Of a stretch of DNA of 64,000 bases, positions 10,274 to 18,997 are shown piece after piece (the first letter of the stretch is position 1; every line of letters starts with the position of its first letter). The notes below the pieces were generated by a model. That model searched no databases. It saw nothing but the letters and a program-made list of their open reading frames with translations, and had not been told where the DNA came from. A program made the translations under genes and the position numbers. Source of the stretch: Paracoccus zhejiangensis (GTDB taxonomy: Bacteria; Pseudomonadota; Alphaproteobacteria; Rhodobacterales; Rhodobacteraceae); contig NZ_CP025430.1 of assembly GCF_002847445.1 (NCBI RefSeq), forward strand, positions 1,860,001 to 1,924,000. The letters are read 5' to 3'.

Positions 10274-13200
10274 ATGATGCGGCGCATGGATCAGGGCGCA
10301 AGGCCGAAGCGGACCGCGAGGACCAATGGCATGGTGTTGGCCTCGGTCAGCCTTCTGGCGCTGACGGCGGCAGGCATGGCGCAGGCGCAGGAAAGCTCCG
10401 GCCCGGGCTTCAGCATCGTCATCGGTGCACCGTCCGAGCCGGTGCCCGCAACCGCAGCGCCCGCAGCCGCGCCCGAGGTTCCCGCAGCGGCGACGGTCAC
10501 AGCGACGGAACCTCCGCCCCCTGCCCCGGCCATCGAAGAGGCCCTCACGCCCGCCGAACCCATCGTGCCGCCGCTGCCGGTCGGCGTGGTCTCGCCCGAG
10601 ATGGAAAACCCCGCGACCATCGCGCTGGAAACCGACGAGAACGGCATCACCCCGGTCGAGGGCCGACTGCGCTTTGACCGGCCCGGCTGGTTCTGGGTCG
10701 GTCAGGCCGACCTGACCTATGGCCGCGAACGCGGCGGCGAGGATTACTCGCTCGGACGGCTGGCCGGTTATACCAAGGGCATGACCCGCTCGGGCTATAC
10801 CGTCACCGCCGCCATCGACACCGGCGAGGACGAGCTGGACGAGCTGCTGGACGGGCTGGACGAGAAGAACCCCCGGCAGGTGCTGGACCGGATCGCGCCG
10901 GATGACGTCTACCCAACCTTCGGCGACGATTCGACCAGCTATGCCGATGCCCCCACATCGGGCCGGATCTATGCCCGGGTCGAGAAGGATGGCAGCCATG
11001 TCATGTGGGGCGATTTCCACAACGCCCAGGACGATCCGCATCAGCTGGTGCGCAGCGACCGCACGCTTTACGGGGCGCAGGCGCTGTGGCGCTCGGCCGA
11101 GGAGACCGCGGCGGGCGAGCCGCGTCATGTCGTTTCGGCCTATGCCTCGCAGCCCGACCGGCTGATGCAGCGCGACGTGCTGCGCGGCACCGGCGGCTCG
11201 GTCTATTTCCTCAAGCGTCAGGACATCCTGCGCGGCACCGAGGTGGTGACGATCCGCTGGCGTGACAGCACCTCGGGCCGGGTGATCCGCAGCCAGCGGC
11301 TGGTGCCCGGAACCGATTACGACATCAACTATTTCCAGGGCATCATCGATCTCGGCATCCCGTTGACCGGCTCGGCCAGCGATGGCGGGCTGATCGTGGA
11401 CAACCCGCTTGGCGACGATCTGGTCGATCTGGTCGTGCAGTATGAATATGTCCCGACCACCGGCGATGTTGACGGCATGGCGCTTGGCGCGCGGGCGCAA
11501 AGCTGGATCGGCGAAACCGTGCGGCTTGGGGTTTCGGCGCAGAAGGAAACCACCGGGATCGCCGACAACAGGCTGGCGGGTGTCGACCTGCGCTGGCAGC
11601 GCTCGGCCTCGACCTGGCTGTCGCTGGACGTGGCGCAAAGCGAGGGGCCGGGCTTCGGCACATCGGAATCGCTGGATGGCGGTCTGGAATACGAGGAGGA
11701 CGACCTGCTCTCGGCCGGGCGGCGCGGGCTGAGTGCCAATGCCGTGCGGCTGGAAGGCCGGGCCGATCTGGCCGAACTGACCGGCGGCCGCGCACAGGGG
11801 GCGATCGGACTCTGGTACGACGACAAGCAGGAAGGCTTTGTCTCGGCCGATGACGATATCGACCGCGACCAGACCGATTGGGGTTTCCTCGGCGAACTGG
11901 CCCTTGGACCGGCCAGCACGCTGACCTTCGGCCACAAGGATTTCCGCCGCGATGGCGGTGAGAAGCGCCGTGACAGCCGGCTTGGCATGGCCCATCAGAT
12001 CGCCCCGCACTGGACCCTCGAGGGCGAGGTCGCCCATACCGACCGGCTGGACCCGGATGGCGATGACGAGGCGCAGGGCCAGCGCACCGATCTGGGGGCG
12101 AGGCTGACCTATGATCCCGGTCGCGGCTATCGGCTCTGGGCCTTCGGTCAGGCGACGGCCAGCCATCAGGGCGGCCTGCCCCGCAACAACCGCGCGGGAC
12201 TTGGGGCCGAGGCCGATCTGTCGGACCGTCTCAGCGCCGCCGCCGAAGTGTCGGACGGCAACCTTGGTTTCGGCGCCGATGCCTCGCTGCGCTGGCGCGG
12301 GGAGAATGGCAGCACCTGGGTCTCGTACCGGATGGACCCGATGCGGCGCTTTGACCGGACCGATTTCGAGGGCCGGGATCGCGGCATCTGGGTTCTGGGG
12401 GCCGAGCGGCAGCTGGGCAGCAACACCACCTTCCGCACCGAACAGACCATCGACCGCTTCGGCGACCGGCATTCGCGGGGCGTGACCCATGGCCTGCGCT
12501 ATGCCACCGAGGGTTGGCAGGTCGATGGCACGCTGACCAATGGACGGCTGGCCGATCCCGATGGTGGCGAGATCCGCCGCAAGGGCATCTCGTTGGCCGC
12601 GGCCTTCAGCGATGGCGATGCGTTGAAGACCGGGCTGCGCGGCGAATACCGCACCGATGACGGCGATGATGACGACCGCGACCGGGAAAGCTGGGGCCTC
12701 AGCGGCCACCTGCGCTACAAGCTCAGCGAAGAGTGGCGGCTGGTCAGCGATCTGGACGCAATCATCTCGGATTCAAGCGAGTCGGCCCTGCGTGACGGGC
12801 GCTATATCGAGGGCAACCTGGGCCTCGCCTATCGCCCCGTGAGCAATGACCGGTTGAACATGCTGATGCGTTATACCTATCTCGAGGACCTGCCGGGCCC
12901 AGATCAGGTCAATCTCGACGGCGATGAGGGTGGGCCGCGCCAGAAAAGCCACATCTTCGGCATCGACGCCAACTACAAGCTGAACGATCTCTGGACCGTC
13001 GGCGGCAAGCTTGGCTATCGCCGCGCCGAGGTCTGGACCGAGCGCGAAAGCGGCAGCGCCAGCGTCCCGAACACCGCCTACTTGGCGATCCTGAGGGCGG
13101 ACTATCACGTCATGCACAACTGGGACCTGATGGCAGAGCTGCGCACCATGCGCTTCAAGGAGGCCGAGGTGACCGAGCATGGCGTGCTGGCCGGCGTCTG

Positions 13201-13324
13201 GCGCCATGTCGGCCCGAACATGAAGCTGGGGCTTGGCTACCAATGGGGCGATGTCTCGGACGACCTGCGCAGCCTCGATGGGCGAAAAGCCGGCGTGTTC
13301 ATGAACGTGGTGGGCAGCTTCTAG
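10274..13324 (+). CDS. Predicted outer-membrane beta-barrel protein paired with the giant repeat protein
   Basis: This 1016-residue protein begins 11 bases after the stop of the repeat protein. I chose ATG 10274 because a GAGGGGGGG ribosome site lies just before it; ATG 10277 and TTG 10259 are alternatives. Residues 1-39 form a signal peptide with a basic start, the core VLASVSLLALTAAG and an AQAQ cleavage region. An Ala/Pro-rich linker follows to about residue 100. The rest alternates polar and aromatic residues in many short strands (for example LRFDRPGWFWVGQADLTYG) and ends in Phe (VFMNVVGSF), as outer-membrane barrels do. I do not recognise a named family. The tight spacing suggests coupled translation and a shared job, perhaps export or anchoring of the giant protein; that role is inference. 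Confidence 0.75.
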   Translation: MMRRMDQGARPKRTARTNGMVLASVSLLALTAAGMAQAQESSGPGFSIVIGAPSEPVPATAAPAAAPEVPAAATVTATEPPPPAPAIEEALTPAEPIVPPLPVGVVSPEMENPATIALETDENGITPVEGRLRFDRPGWFWVGQADLTYGRERGGEDYSLGRLAGYTKGMTRSGYTVTAAIDTGEDELDELLDGLDEKNPRQVLDRIAPDDVYPTFGDDSTSYADAPTSGRIYARVEKDGSHVMWGDFHNAQDDPHQLVRSDRTLYGAQALWRSAEETAAGEPRHVVSAYASQPDRLMQRDVLRGTGGSVYFLKRQDILRGTEVVTIRWRDSTSGRVIRSQRLVPGTDYDINYFQGIIDLGIPLTGSASDGGLIVDNPLGDDLVDLVVQYEYVPTTGDVDGMALGARAQSWIGETVRLGVSAQKETTGIADNRLAGVDLRWQRSASTWLSLDVAQSEGPGFGTSESLDGGLEYEEDDLLSAGRRGLSANAVRLEGRADLAELTGGRAQGAIGLWYDDKQEGFVSADDDIDRDQTDWGFLGELALGPASTLTFGHKDFRRDGGEKRRDSRLGMAHQIAPHWTLEGEVAHTDRLDPDGDDEAQGQRTDLGARLTYDPGRGYRLWAFGQATASHQGGLPRNNRAGLGAEADLSDRLSAAAEVSDGNLGFGADASLRWRGENGSTWVSYRMDPMRRFDRTDFEGRDRGIWVLGAERQLGSNTTFRTEQTIDRFGDRHSRGVTHGLRYATEGWQVDGTLTNGRLADPDGGEIRRKGISLAAAFSDGDALKTGLRGEYRTDDGDDDDRDRESWGLSGHLRYKLSEEWRLVSDLDAIISDSSESALRDGRYIEGNLGLAYRPVSNDRLNMLMRYTYLEDLPGPDQVNLDGDEGGPRQKSHIFGIDANYKLNDLWTVGGKLGYRRAEVWTERESGSASVPNTAYLAILRADYHVMHNWDLMAELRTMRFKEAEVTEHGVLAGVWRHVGPNMKLGLGYQWGDVSDDLRSLDGRKAGVFMNVVGSF

Positions 13325-13340
13325 ACGCGCGGGATTCACG

Positions 13341-13377
13341 CCTGCAGGACAAGAATCTTGCATTGACTGCAGGTTTT
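13341..13377 (+). terminator. Weak hairpin after the barrel gene
   Basis: CCTGCAG (13341-13347) can pair with CTGCAGG (13367-13373), followed by TTTT. The loop holds a second small hairpin (CAAGAATCTTG). The stem is short and the loop long, so this is a tentative terminator. The rest of 13325-13570 shows no gene. Confidence 0.3.
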
Positions 13378-13570
13378 GGCTTCTGCTGGACTGAACGGTT
13401 TGCTAGGCTTGAAAATGTGGCGCCGAGAATCGCCCATCTTTTTCATTGCAGTTTGTGCATTACAACCCTAGATTGAGTCGTAAGTGCCCTGTCCATTGCG
13501 CAATGTCCGGGTGAGCGTTCACCCAAACGCGCGTTCGGGCGGTGCCTGTGAACGGGAAGCATGAACGGGA

Positions 13571-14206
13571 ATGATCCACGCGCTCGACTTCACCCATGCC
13601 GGGAATGGTTCCCGGAGCCCGGTTTCCCCGGCCAATCGGGTGATTTCCGGTCAGGGCTACCTCGAACATAACTGGAATCCTTTTCACACGCCGCCGCAGC
13701 CGGTCGTTTTTGCTGGCCTTGCGGCCTTGGCGCTGATCGGGCTGCTGGTTGAGAGCGGCGCGATTTCGATCTGGCCGGCGATGACAATCGCGGCCTTCGG
13801 CCTTTACTGCTATCTCGTCATCGCCAGTGACCGGGAAGACGCCGAAATCGAGAACGTCACCCCGATCGACAAACACTCTGGTTGTATCGACCCGGCTGAT
13901 GTCGAGCAACTGATGACGATCCTGATGCGCCATCGCATGTCGGCGACCGGGCGCGGATTGCCGGCATCCGCCCGCGCGCTGCGCGATGCGGGTATCCTTC
14001 GCCACGAGATCGGGTTCGACCACGGACGGTTGACCCATTCGATCATCTCGCAGCACCCGGGCAGTCGGCGCGAAACCCGTGTCAGGGTCAAGGACGACGA
14101 CCAACTTGCCGATCTGGCGCGGGATATCTTTGGCGACGACCTGAACCGAGTATCCGTCTATACCGGCGGGATGCTGGACAGCCCGACCGCGCGCAGCGGA
14201 CCCTAG
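13571..14206 (+). CDS. Hypothetical membrane-anchored protein
   Basis: This is a 211-residue protein with no family I recognise. Two hydrophobic stretches at about residues 45-60 and 66-85 look like a transmembrane hairpin. The following 125 residues are soluble, charged and probably cytoplasmic. Codon use in this frame fits neighbouring genes better than the overlapping reverse frame (13460-14104), and that reverse frame has no hydrophobic segments. It ends 7 bases before the convergent P450 gene. No motif points to a catalytic role. Confidence 0.55.
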   Translation: MIHALDFTHAGNGSRSPVSPANRVISGQGYLEHNWNPFHTPPQPVVFAGLAALALIGLLVESGAISIWPAMTIAAFGLYCYLVIASDREDAEIENVTPIDKHSGCIDPADVEQLMTILMRHRMSATGRGLPASARALRDAGILRHEIGFDHGRLTHSIISQHPGSRRETRVRVKDDDQLADLARDIFGDDLNRVSVYTGGMLDSPTARSGP

Positions 14207-14213
14207 GCGAGGG

Positions 14214-15452
14214 TCATCCCTGCCGCGACAAGCACAGGTTCAGCGCCACCGGCCCCCGCACCGAAAGCCCGCGCTTGTACGCCACCTGCTCCTGCGCCAG
14301 CGAGATGGTCCCGAACCGCGCCAGCAGCGTCTCGAAGATCACCTTCATGTTCAACCGGGCAATATTGTTGCCAAGGCAGAGATGCGCCCCCTGCCCGAAG
14401 GCCAGGTGCCGGTTCGGGCTGCGGTCGATGCGGAAGCTTTCGGGCTCGTCGAACATCGCCGGATCGCGGTTGGCGGCACCGTAGAGCAGGCCGAAGGTGG
14501 TGCCGGCGGCCCAGACCCGCCCGCCGATCTCGATCTCGGCGGTGGCGTGGCGGTGGAAGAAGGGCAGCGGCGGCTCGTAGCGGAAGATCTCCTGGATCGC
14601 CACCGGCAGGCCCTCGGGGTGTTCGCGCAGCGCCGCCATCGCCTCGGGATGCTTCAGCAGAAGATGCATGCCGCTGCCCAGAACGTCGATGGTCGAGCCA
14701 TGACCTGCCATCAGGATCAGCATGCAGGTCGAGATGAATTCGTCACCCTGATACTGCCCCGCCGCCTCGTCCGCGATCATGCGCGAGATCAGGTCGTCCT
14801 GCGGGTTCTTCTGCCGTTCGGCCTTCAGTTCGACAAGGAAATCGTGGAATTCGCGCGTGGCATTCTCGGCCAGCGCCTTGCGGGCATCGCTGCGATCCAC
14901 ATCGAAATACTGCACCACATCCTCGGACCAAGCACGCATCTGGGCCGAGTATTCCTGCGGCGCGCCGAGGATATGGGCGATGACCCGGCCGGGGACATGG
15001 GCAGCGAAATCCTCGATGAACTCGATCTCCTCGCGCCCCTCCAGATCGTCCAGCAACCCGTTCACGATCTGCCGGACCATCGGCTCCAGCCCGGCGACGG
15101 CCGAGGCGGTGAACTTGCCCAGAAGCAGCCGGCGCAAACGCCGATGCGGCTCGCCATCGCTGTCCAAGAGCGAGACCTGCACGAAACGCTGGTGATAGGG
15201 CATGTCGTGCCAATTGGCCTGCCGCTGCCGCGTGGCGGCCTCGTCCGCCGTCTCTAGCCCGTCGAGCGAACGCACCATGTTCGGGTCGGTCGCGACCTTG
15301 GCGACATCGGCATGGGGCGACAGCAGCCACAGGTTCTGGGCCGGAAAGAAGGTCGGGCCATCGGCCTTGCGCAGGGCCTTGTAGACGGCATAGGGATCAT
15401 CGGCAAACGAGGCCGAGAGCGGGTCGAACTGGATACCTGTGGATTGGGTCAT
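14214..15452 (-). CDS. Cytochrome P450
   Basis: This 412-residue bacterial class I P450 is a soluble haem monooxygenase that needs electrons from a ferredoxin and its reductase. The haem-ligand loop FGQGAHLCLGNNIAR holds Cys359. The I-helix oxygen-binding segment reads LILMAGHGSTID and the K-helix ExxR is EIFRYEPP. The start MTQSTGIQFD was chosen because the frame upstream has no P450 character and a GAAAG site precedes this ATG. The gene is divergent from the XRE-cupin regulator, with a 166-base shared region. No ferredoxin gene is adjacent. The substrate cannot be deduced; the CYP107/CYP105-like size and motifs suggest a small organic molecule. Confidence 0.9.
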   Translation of the reverse strand: MTQSTGIQFDPLSASFADDPYAVYKALRKADGPTFFPAQNLWLLSPHADVAKVATDPNMVRSLDGLETADEAATRQRQANWHDMPYHQRFVQVSLLDSDGEPHRRLRRLLLGKFTASAVAGLEPMVRQIVNGLLDDLEGREEIEFIEDFAAHVPGRVIAHILGAPQEYSAQMRAWSEDVVQYFDVDRSDARKALAENATREFHDFLVELKAERQKNPQDDLISRMIADEAAGQYQGDEFISTCMLILMAGHGSTIDVLGSGMHLLLKHPEAMAALREHPEGLPVAIQEIFRYEPPLPFFHRHATAEIEIGGRVWAAGTTFGLLYGAANRDPAMFDEPESFRIDRSPNRHLAFGQGAHLCLGNNIARLNMKVIFETLLARFGTISLAQEQVAYKRGLSVRGPVALNLCLSRQG

Positions 15453-15536
15453 GGGTCTTTCGGTCTCGGGGCGCGACGGTCGGCCGAGAGTGGCGCAGGC
15501 CGGCGGATGCTGCAATGCAGAAGAATTCGTTTTCCA

Positions 15537-15557
15537 CGACAAAAAATTTTTCGTTGC
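15537..15557. promoter_or_regulatory. AT-rich imperfect palindrome between P450 and XRE-cupin genes
   Basis: ACGACAAAAAATTTTTCGTT is close to self-complementary and is the only strongly AT-rich patch in the divergent intergenic region. It sits where promoters for both genes would be. It could be an operator for the adjacent XRE-cupin protein or simply a promoter element. No experimental motif is available for comparison. Confidence 0.35.
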
Positions 15558-15618
15558 ACTCGGGCGGGGTTTCGGTTGAACTCCCGCCCGGGCGCTGCCG
15601 CTTTCATCAGGACGGACG

Positions 15619-16284
15619 ATGACGAGGAAATCCGCTGGCGTGCCCTTTGCCTTGGGGCGTCGCATCCGCAAACGCCGGCAATCGCTGTCGATGACCCTGC
15701 AGGACCTCAGCACCGCCTGCGGCGTGTCGGTCAGCCATATCAGCCAGGTCGAGCGCGACAATGCGGTGCCAACGCTTGGCACGCTGGCGGATATCGCCGC
15801 CGCGCTGGACGTGAGCCTCGATTATTTCGTCGCCACCCCGCGCCAGTCCGACAGCGTTACCCGCGCGGCCGAGCGACCGCGCTTCTCGATCGCCGAAAGC
15901 TCGATCGTCTACGAACAGATCGGCGCGGAGTTTCCGGGGCACGAATTGACCTCATTCGTGATGAACGTGCCGCCAGATTTTCGCTCGGAAGTTGTCCAGC
16001 ACGCCGGCGAGGAGTTGATCTTCGTCTTGGAAGGCGAGATCATGCTGGTTGTTGATGACGAGCAATTTCAGCTGCGCGAGGGCGACAGCATTCATTATCT
16101 CGGACAGCATCCGCATTCATGGTCCAATCCCGGCGCCGGCATGGCGCGACTGCTCTGGACCGGCAAGATGTTGAATCCGCTGACCCCTTCGGCTTATGTG
16201 CCGCGACGTCATGTCGCGGCGGCGTCGCAGGGGTCAAAGGCCTCTGTTACGCCTTCGGGCGTGACCGAAAAACCTGCTGGCTAA
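15619..16284 (+). CDS. XRE-family regulator with C-terminal cupin domain
   Basis: This 221-residue protein has an N-terminal helix-turn-helix at about residues 10-65 (LGRRIRKRRQSLSMTLQDLS, then GVSVSHISQVERD). A cupin fold follows at about 115-180 (HAGEELIFVLEGEIMLVVDD, then HYLGQHPHSW). Proteins with this layout sense a small ligand through the cupin and control neighbouring amino-acid, peptide or polyamine genes. Its stop is 41 bases before dppA on the same strand, and it is divergent from the P450 gene, so either or both may be its targets. The ligand is not evident. Confidence 0.9.
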   Translation: MTRKSAGVPFALGRRIRKRRQSLSMTLQDLSTACGVSVSHISQVERDNAVPTLGTLADIAAALDVSLDYFVATPRQSDSVTRAAERPRFSIAESSIVYEQIGAEFPGHELTSFVMNVPPDFRSEVVQHAGEELIFVLEGEIMLVVDDEQFQLREGDSIHYLGQHPHSWSNPGAGMARLLWTGKMLNPLTPSAYVPRRHVAAASQGSKASVTPSGVTEKPAG

Positions 16285-16325
16285 TCCGGCCGGCCCAATT
16301 CGAACCACAACAGGGAGAACGACCT

Positions 16326-17918
16326 ATGAAAAAATTCTTTATCTTTGCGTCAGCGCTGGCGATGACCGCCGCGATGGCCGAAGCCAAGACCTTCGTCTAT
16401 TGCTCGGAGGCCTCGCCCGAGGGGTTTGACCCCGCGCCCTACACCGCCGGCACCACCTTCGATGCCTCGGCGCATCCGATCTACAACCGCCTGACCGAGT
16501 TCAAGAAGGGCACGACCGAGGTCGAGCCGGGCCTGGCCGAAAGCTGGGAAGTCTCCGAGGACGGCACCGAATACACCTTCAAGCTGCGCCAGGGCGTGAA
16601 GTGGCATTCGAACGAGAAATTCACCCCGACCCGTGATTTCAACGCCGATGACGTGATCTTCTCGTTCGACCGTCAGGGCAATGCCGAGAACCCGTGGCAC
16701 CAGTATATCCCGGGCATCACCTATGAATACTATACCTCGATGTCGATGCCGGACCTGGTGAAGTCGGTCGAGAAGATTGACGACTATACCGTCAAGATCA
16801 CGCTGAACTCGCCGGAAGCGCCGTTCCTTGCGAACATCGCCATGCCCTTCGCCTCGATCGTGTCCAAGGAATATGCCGATGCGCTGGACGCCGCCGGCAC
16901 CAAGGAAGACCTGAACAACATGCCGATCGGCACCGGACCGTTCAAGTTCGTGGCCTACCAGAAGGACGCGGTGATCCGTTACGCCAAGAACCCGGATTAC
17001 TGGGGCACGGCGCCGATCATCGATGACCTGGTCTTTGCCATCACCCCCGACGCCGCCGTGCGCCTGCAGAAGCTGAAGGCCGGCGAATGCCACCTGATGC
17101 CCTACCCCGCACCGGCCGATCTCGAGGCGATCCGCGCCGACAGCAATCTGAAGCTGGACGAGCAGGCAGGTCTGAACGTCGGCTATCTGGCCTATAACAC
17201 CACCGTTGCGCCCTTCGACAAGCCCGAGGTCCGCAAGGCGCTGAACATGGCGATCAACAAGCAGGCGATCGTCGACGCGGTGTTCCAGGGCGCGGCCGAA
17301 CCGGCCAAGAACCCGATCCCGCCGACCATGTGGTCCTATAACGACGCCGTCACCGACGACGCCTATGACCCGGAAGCCGCCAAGGCCGCACTGGAAGCCG
17401 CCGGCGTCACCGACCTGTCGATGAAAATCTGGGCGATGCCGGTGCAGCGTCCCTACATGCCGAACGCCCGACGCACGGCCGAGCTGATGCAGGAAGACCT
17501 GTCCAAGGTCGGCGTCAATGTCGAGATCGTCTCCTACGAATGGGGCGAGTACCTGGCCAAGTCGATGGAAGCCGGCCGTGACGGCGCGGTGATCCTGGGC
17601 TGGACCGGCGACAACGGTGACCCGGACAACTTCCTGCAGGTGCTGCTCAGCTGCGATTCCGCTGGCGAAGGCGGTGCGAACCGCGCATTCTGGTGCAACG
17701 AGGATTTCTCGAAGCTGCTGAAGGATGCCAAGATCACCGCCGATCAGGCCGAGCGCACCGCGCTCTATGAGCAGGCGCAGGTGATCTTCAAGGAGCAGGC
17801 CCCGTGGTACACGATTGCCCATTCGACCCAGTACGTGCCGATGTCGGCCAAGGTGTCGGGCTTCGTGATGAGCCCCCTGGGCGACTTCACCTTCGAGACC
17901 GTCGATATCGCCGAGTAA
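16326..17918 (+). CDS. dppA: Dipeptide ABC transporter periplasmic binding protein
   Basis: This 530-residue family-5 solute-binding protein delivers di- and short peptides to DppBC in the periplasm. The signal peptide MKKFFIFASALAMTAAMAEA is followed by KTFVYCSEASPEGFDPAPYT, which matches enterobacterial DppA closely. Other DppA-like segments are PTMWSYND, MPVQRPYMPNARR and GWTGDNGDPDNF. The ATG at 16326 follows a GGGAGAAC ribosome site; an upstream in-frame extension is not used because it would bury the signal peptide. It is the first transporter gene of dppABCDF. A GC-rich hairpin follows it and may keep its message more abundant than that of the membrane genes. Confidence 0.92.
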   Translation: MKKFFIFASALAMTAAMAEAKTFVYCSEASPEGFDPAPYTAGTTFDASAHPIYNRLTEFKKGTTEVEPGLAESWEVSEDGTEYTFKLRQGVKWHSNEKFTPTRDFNADDVIFSFDRQGNAENPWHQYIPGITYEYYTSMSMPDLVKSVEKIDDYTVKITLNSPEAPFLANIAMPFASIVSKEYADALDAAGTKEDLNNMPIGTGPFKFVAYQKDAVIRYAKNPDYWGTAPIIDDLVFAITPDAAVRLQKLKAGECHLMPYPAPADLEAIRADSNLKLDEQAGLNVGYLAYNTTVAPFDKPEVRKALNMAINKQAIVDAVFQGAAEPAKNPIPPTMWSYNDAVTDDAYDPEAAKAALEAAGVTDLSMKIWAMPVQRPYMPNARRTAELMQEDLSKVGVNVEIVSYEWGEYLAKSMEAGRDGAVILGWTGDNGDPDNFLQVLLSCDSAGEGGANRAFWCNEDFSKLLKDAKITADQAERTALYEQAQVIFKEQAPWYTIAHSTQYVPMSAKVSGFVMSPLGDFTFETVDIAE

Positions 17919-17943
17919 TCGGATCCGACTGAACCGAAACCGG

Positions 17944-17972
17944 ACGCGCGGGGACCAGTTCCCCGCGCGTTT
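17944..17972 (+). terminator. Intra-operon hairpin between dppA and dppB
   Basis: ACGCGCGGGG (17944-17953) pairs perfectly with CCCCGCGCGT (17961-17970), extended by an A-T pair, with only two T residues after it. Such stems between a binding-protein gene and its permease genes usually cause partial termination or block 3' decay. This would give more binding protein than permease. Confidence 0.6.
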
Positions 17973-17989
17973 CACAAGGACAAGGGCGC

Positions 17990-18997
17990 ATGGTCCGTTT
18001 CATCCTGACAAAGCTTCTTTATCTGATCCCGACATTCCTCGGCATCACCATCATCGCCTTCGGGCTGGTGCGGATCCTTCCCGGCGATCCGGTGCTGCTG
18101 ATGGCCGGCGAGCGTGGCGTGACGCCCGAGCGCCATGCCGAACTTTCCGCGCAGCTTGGCTATGACAAGTCGCTGCCGCTTCAGTATCTCGATTTCCTCG
18201 GCCGGCTGATGCAGGGCGACCTCGGCAATTCGCTTGTCACCAAGAAGCCGGTCATGACCGAGTTCCTGGCCCTGTTCCCGGCGACGCTGGAGCTGGGCTT
18301 CTGCGCCATCATCATCGCCACACTGATCGGCGTGCCGGTCGGCGTGCTGGCCGCGATCAAGCGCGGCAGCTGGTTCGACCAGATCTCGATGACCGCCGCG
18401 CTGGTCGGCTTTTCCATGCCGATCTTCTGGTGGGGCCTGCTGCTGATCATCTTCTTCTCTGGGATGCTGGGCTGGACACCGGTCAGCGGCCGGATCAGCC
18501 TGCTCTACTACTTCCCGAACGTCACCGGCTTCATGCTGATCGACAGCCTGCTGTCGGGCCAGAAGGGCGCCTTCATGTCGGCGGTCAGCCACCTGATCCT
18601 GCCCTCGGTGGTGCTGGCGACCATTCCGCTGGCCGTCATCGCCCGCCAGACCCGTTCGGCCATGCTCGAGGTGATGGGCGAGGATTACGTCCGCACCGCC
18701 CGTGCCAAGGGGATGCCGCCGCGCCGGGTGATCGGCATTCACGCGCTGCGCAACGCGATGATCCCGGTGATCACCACCATCGGCCTGCAGGTCGGCGTGC
18801 TGATGGCCGGGGCAATCCTGACCGAGACGATCTTTTCCTGGCCGGGCATCGGCAAGTGGATGATCGATTCCATCTCGCGCCGAGATTACCCGGTGGTGCA
18901 ATCCGGCCTGCTTCTGATCGCCGTCATGGTGATGCTGGTGAACCTGCTGGTTGACCTGACCTATGGCCTCATCAATCCGAGGATCCGTGTGAAATGA
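17990..18997 (+). CDS. dppB: Dipeptide ABC transporter permease
   Basis: This 335-residue inner-membrane permease forms the DppBC channel. The N-terminal helix (LLYLIPTFLGITIIAFGLV) is followed by LPGDPV, typical of the DppB/OppB family, and about six transmembrane helices are visible. The EAA loop that docks the ATPases reads EDYVRTARAKGMPPRRV. The length is standard. The stop overlaps the dppC start by four bases (ATGA), so the two are translationally coupled. Confidence 0.92.
   Translation: MVRFILTKLLYLIPTFLGITIIAFGLVRILPGDPVLLMAGERGVTPERHAELSAQLGYDKSLPLQYLDFLGRLMQGDLGNSLVTKKPVMTEFLALFPATLELGFCAIIIATLIGVPVGVLAAIKRGSWFDQISMTAALVGFSMPIFWWGLLLIIFFSGMLGWTPVSGRISLLYYFPNVTGFMLIDSLLSGQKGAFMSAVSHLILPSVVLATIPLAVIARQTRSAMLEVMGEDYVRTARAKGMPPRRVIGIHALRNAMIPVITTIGLQVGVLMAGAILTETIFSWPGIGKWMIDSISRRDYPVVQSGLLLIAVMVMLVNLLVDLTYGLINPRIRVK

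Noticed and set aside
8202..12709. Two long minus-strand frames (8202-10301 and 10214-12709)
   Set aside because: Both lie opposite well-supported genes and have shadow-like composition.
13460..14104. Minus-strand frame opposite the small membrane protein
   Set aside because: The plus frame has transmembrane segments and better codon use.
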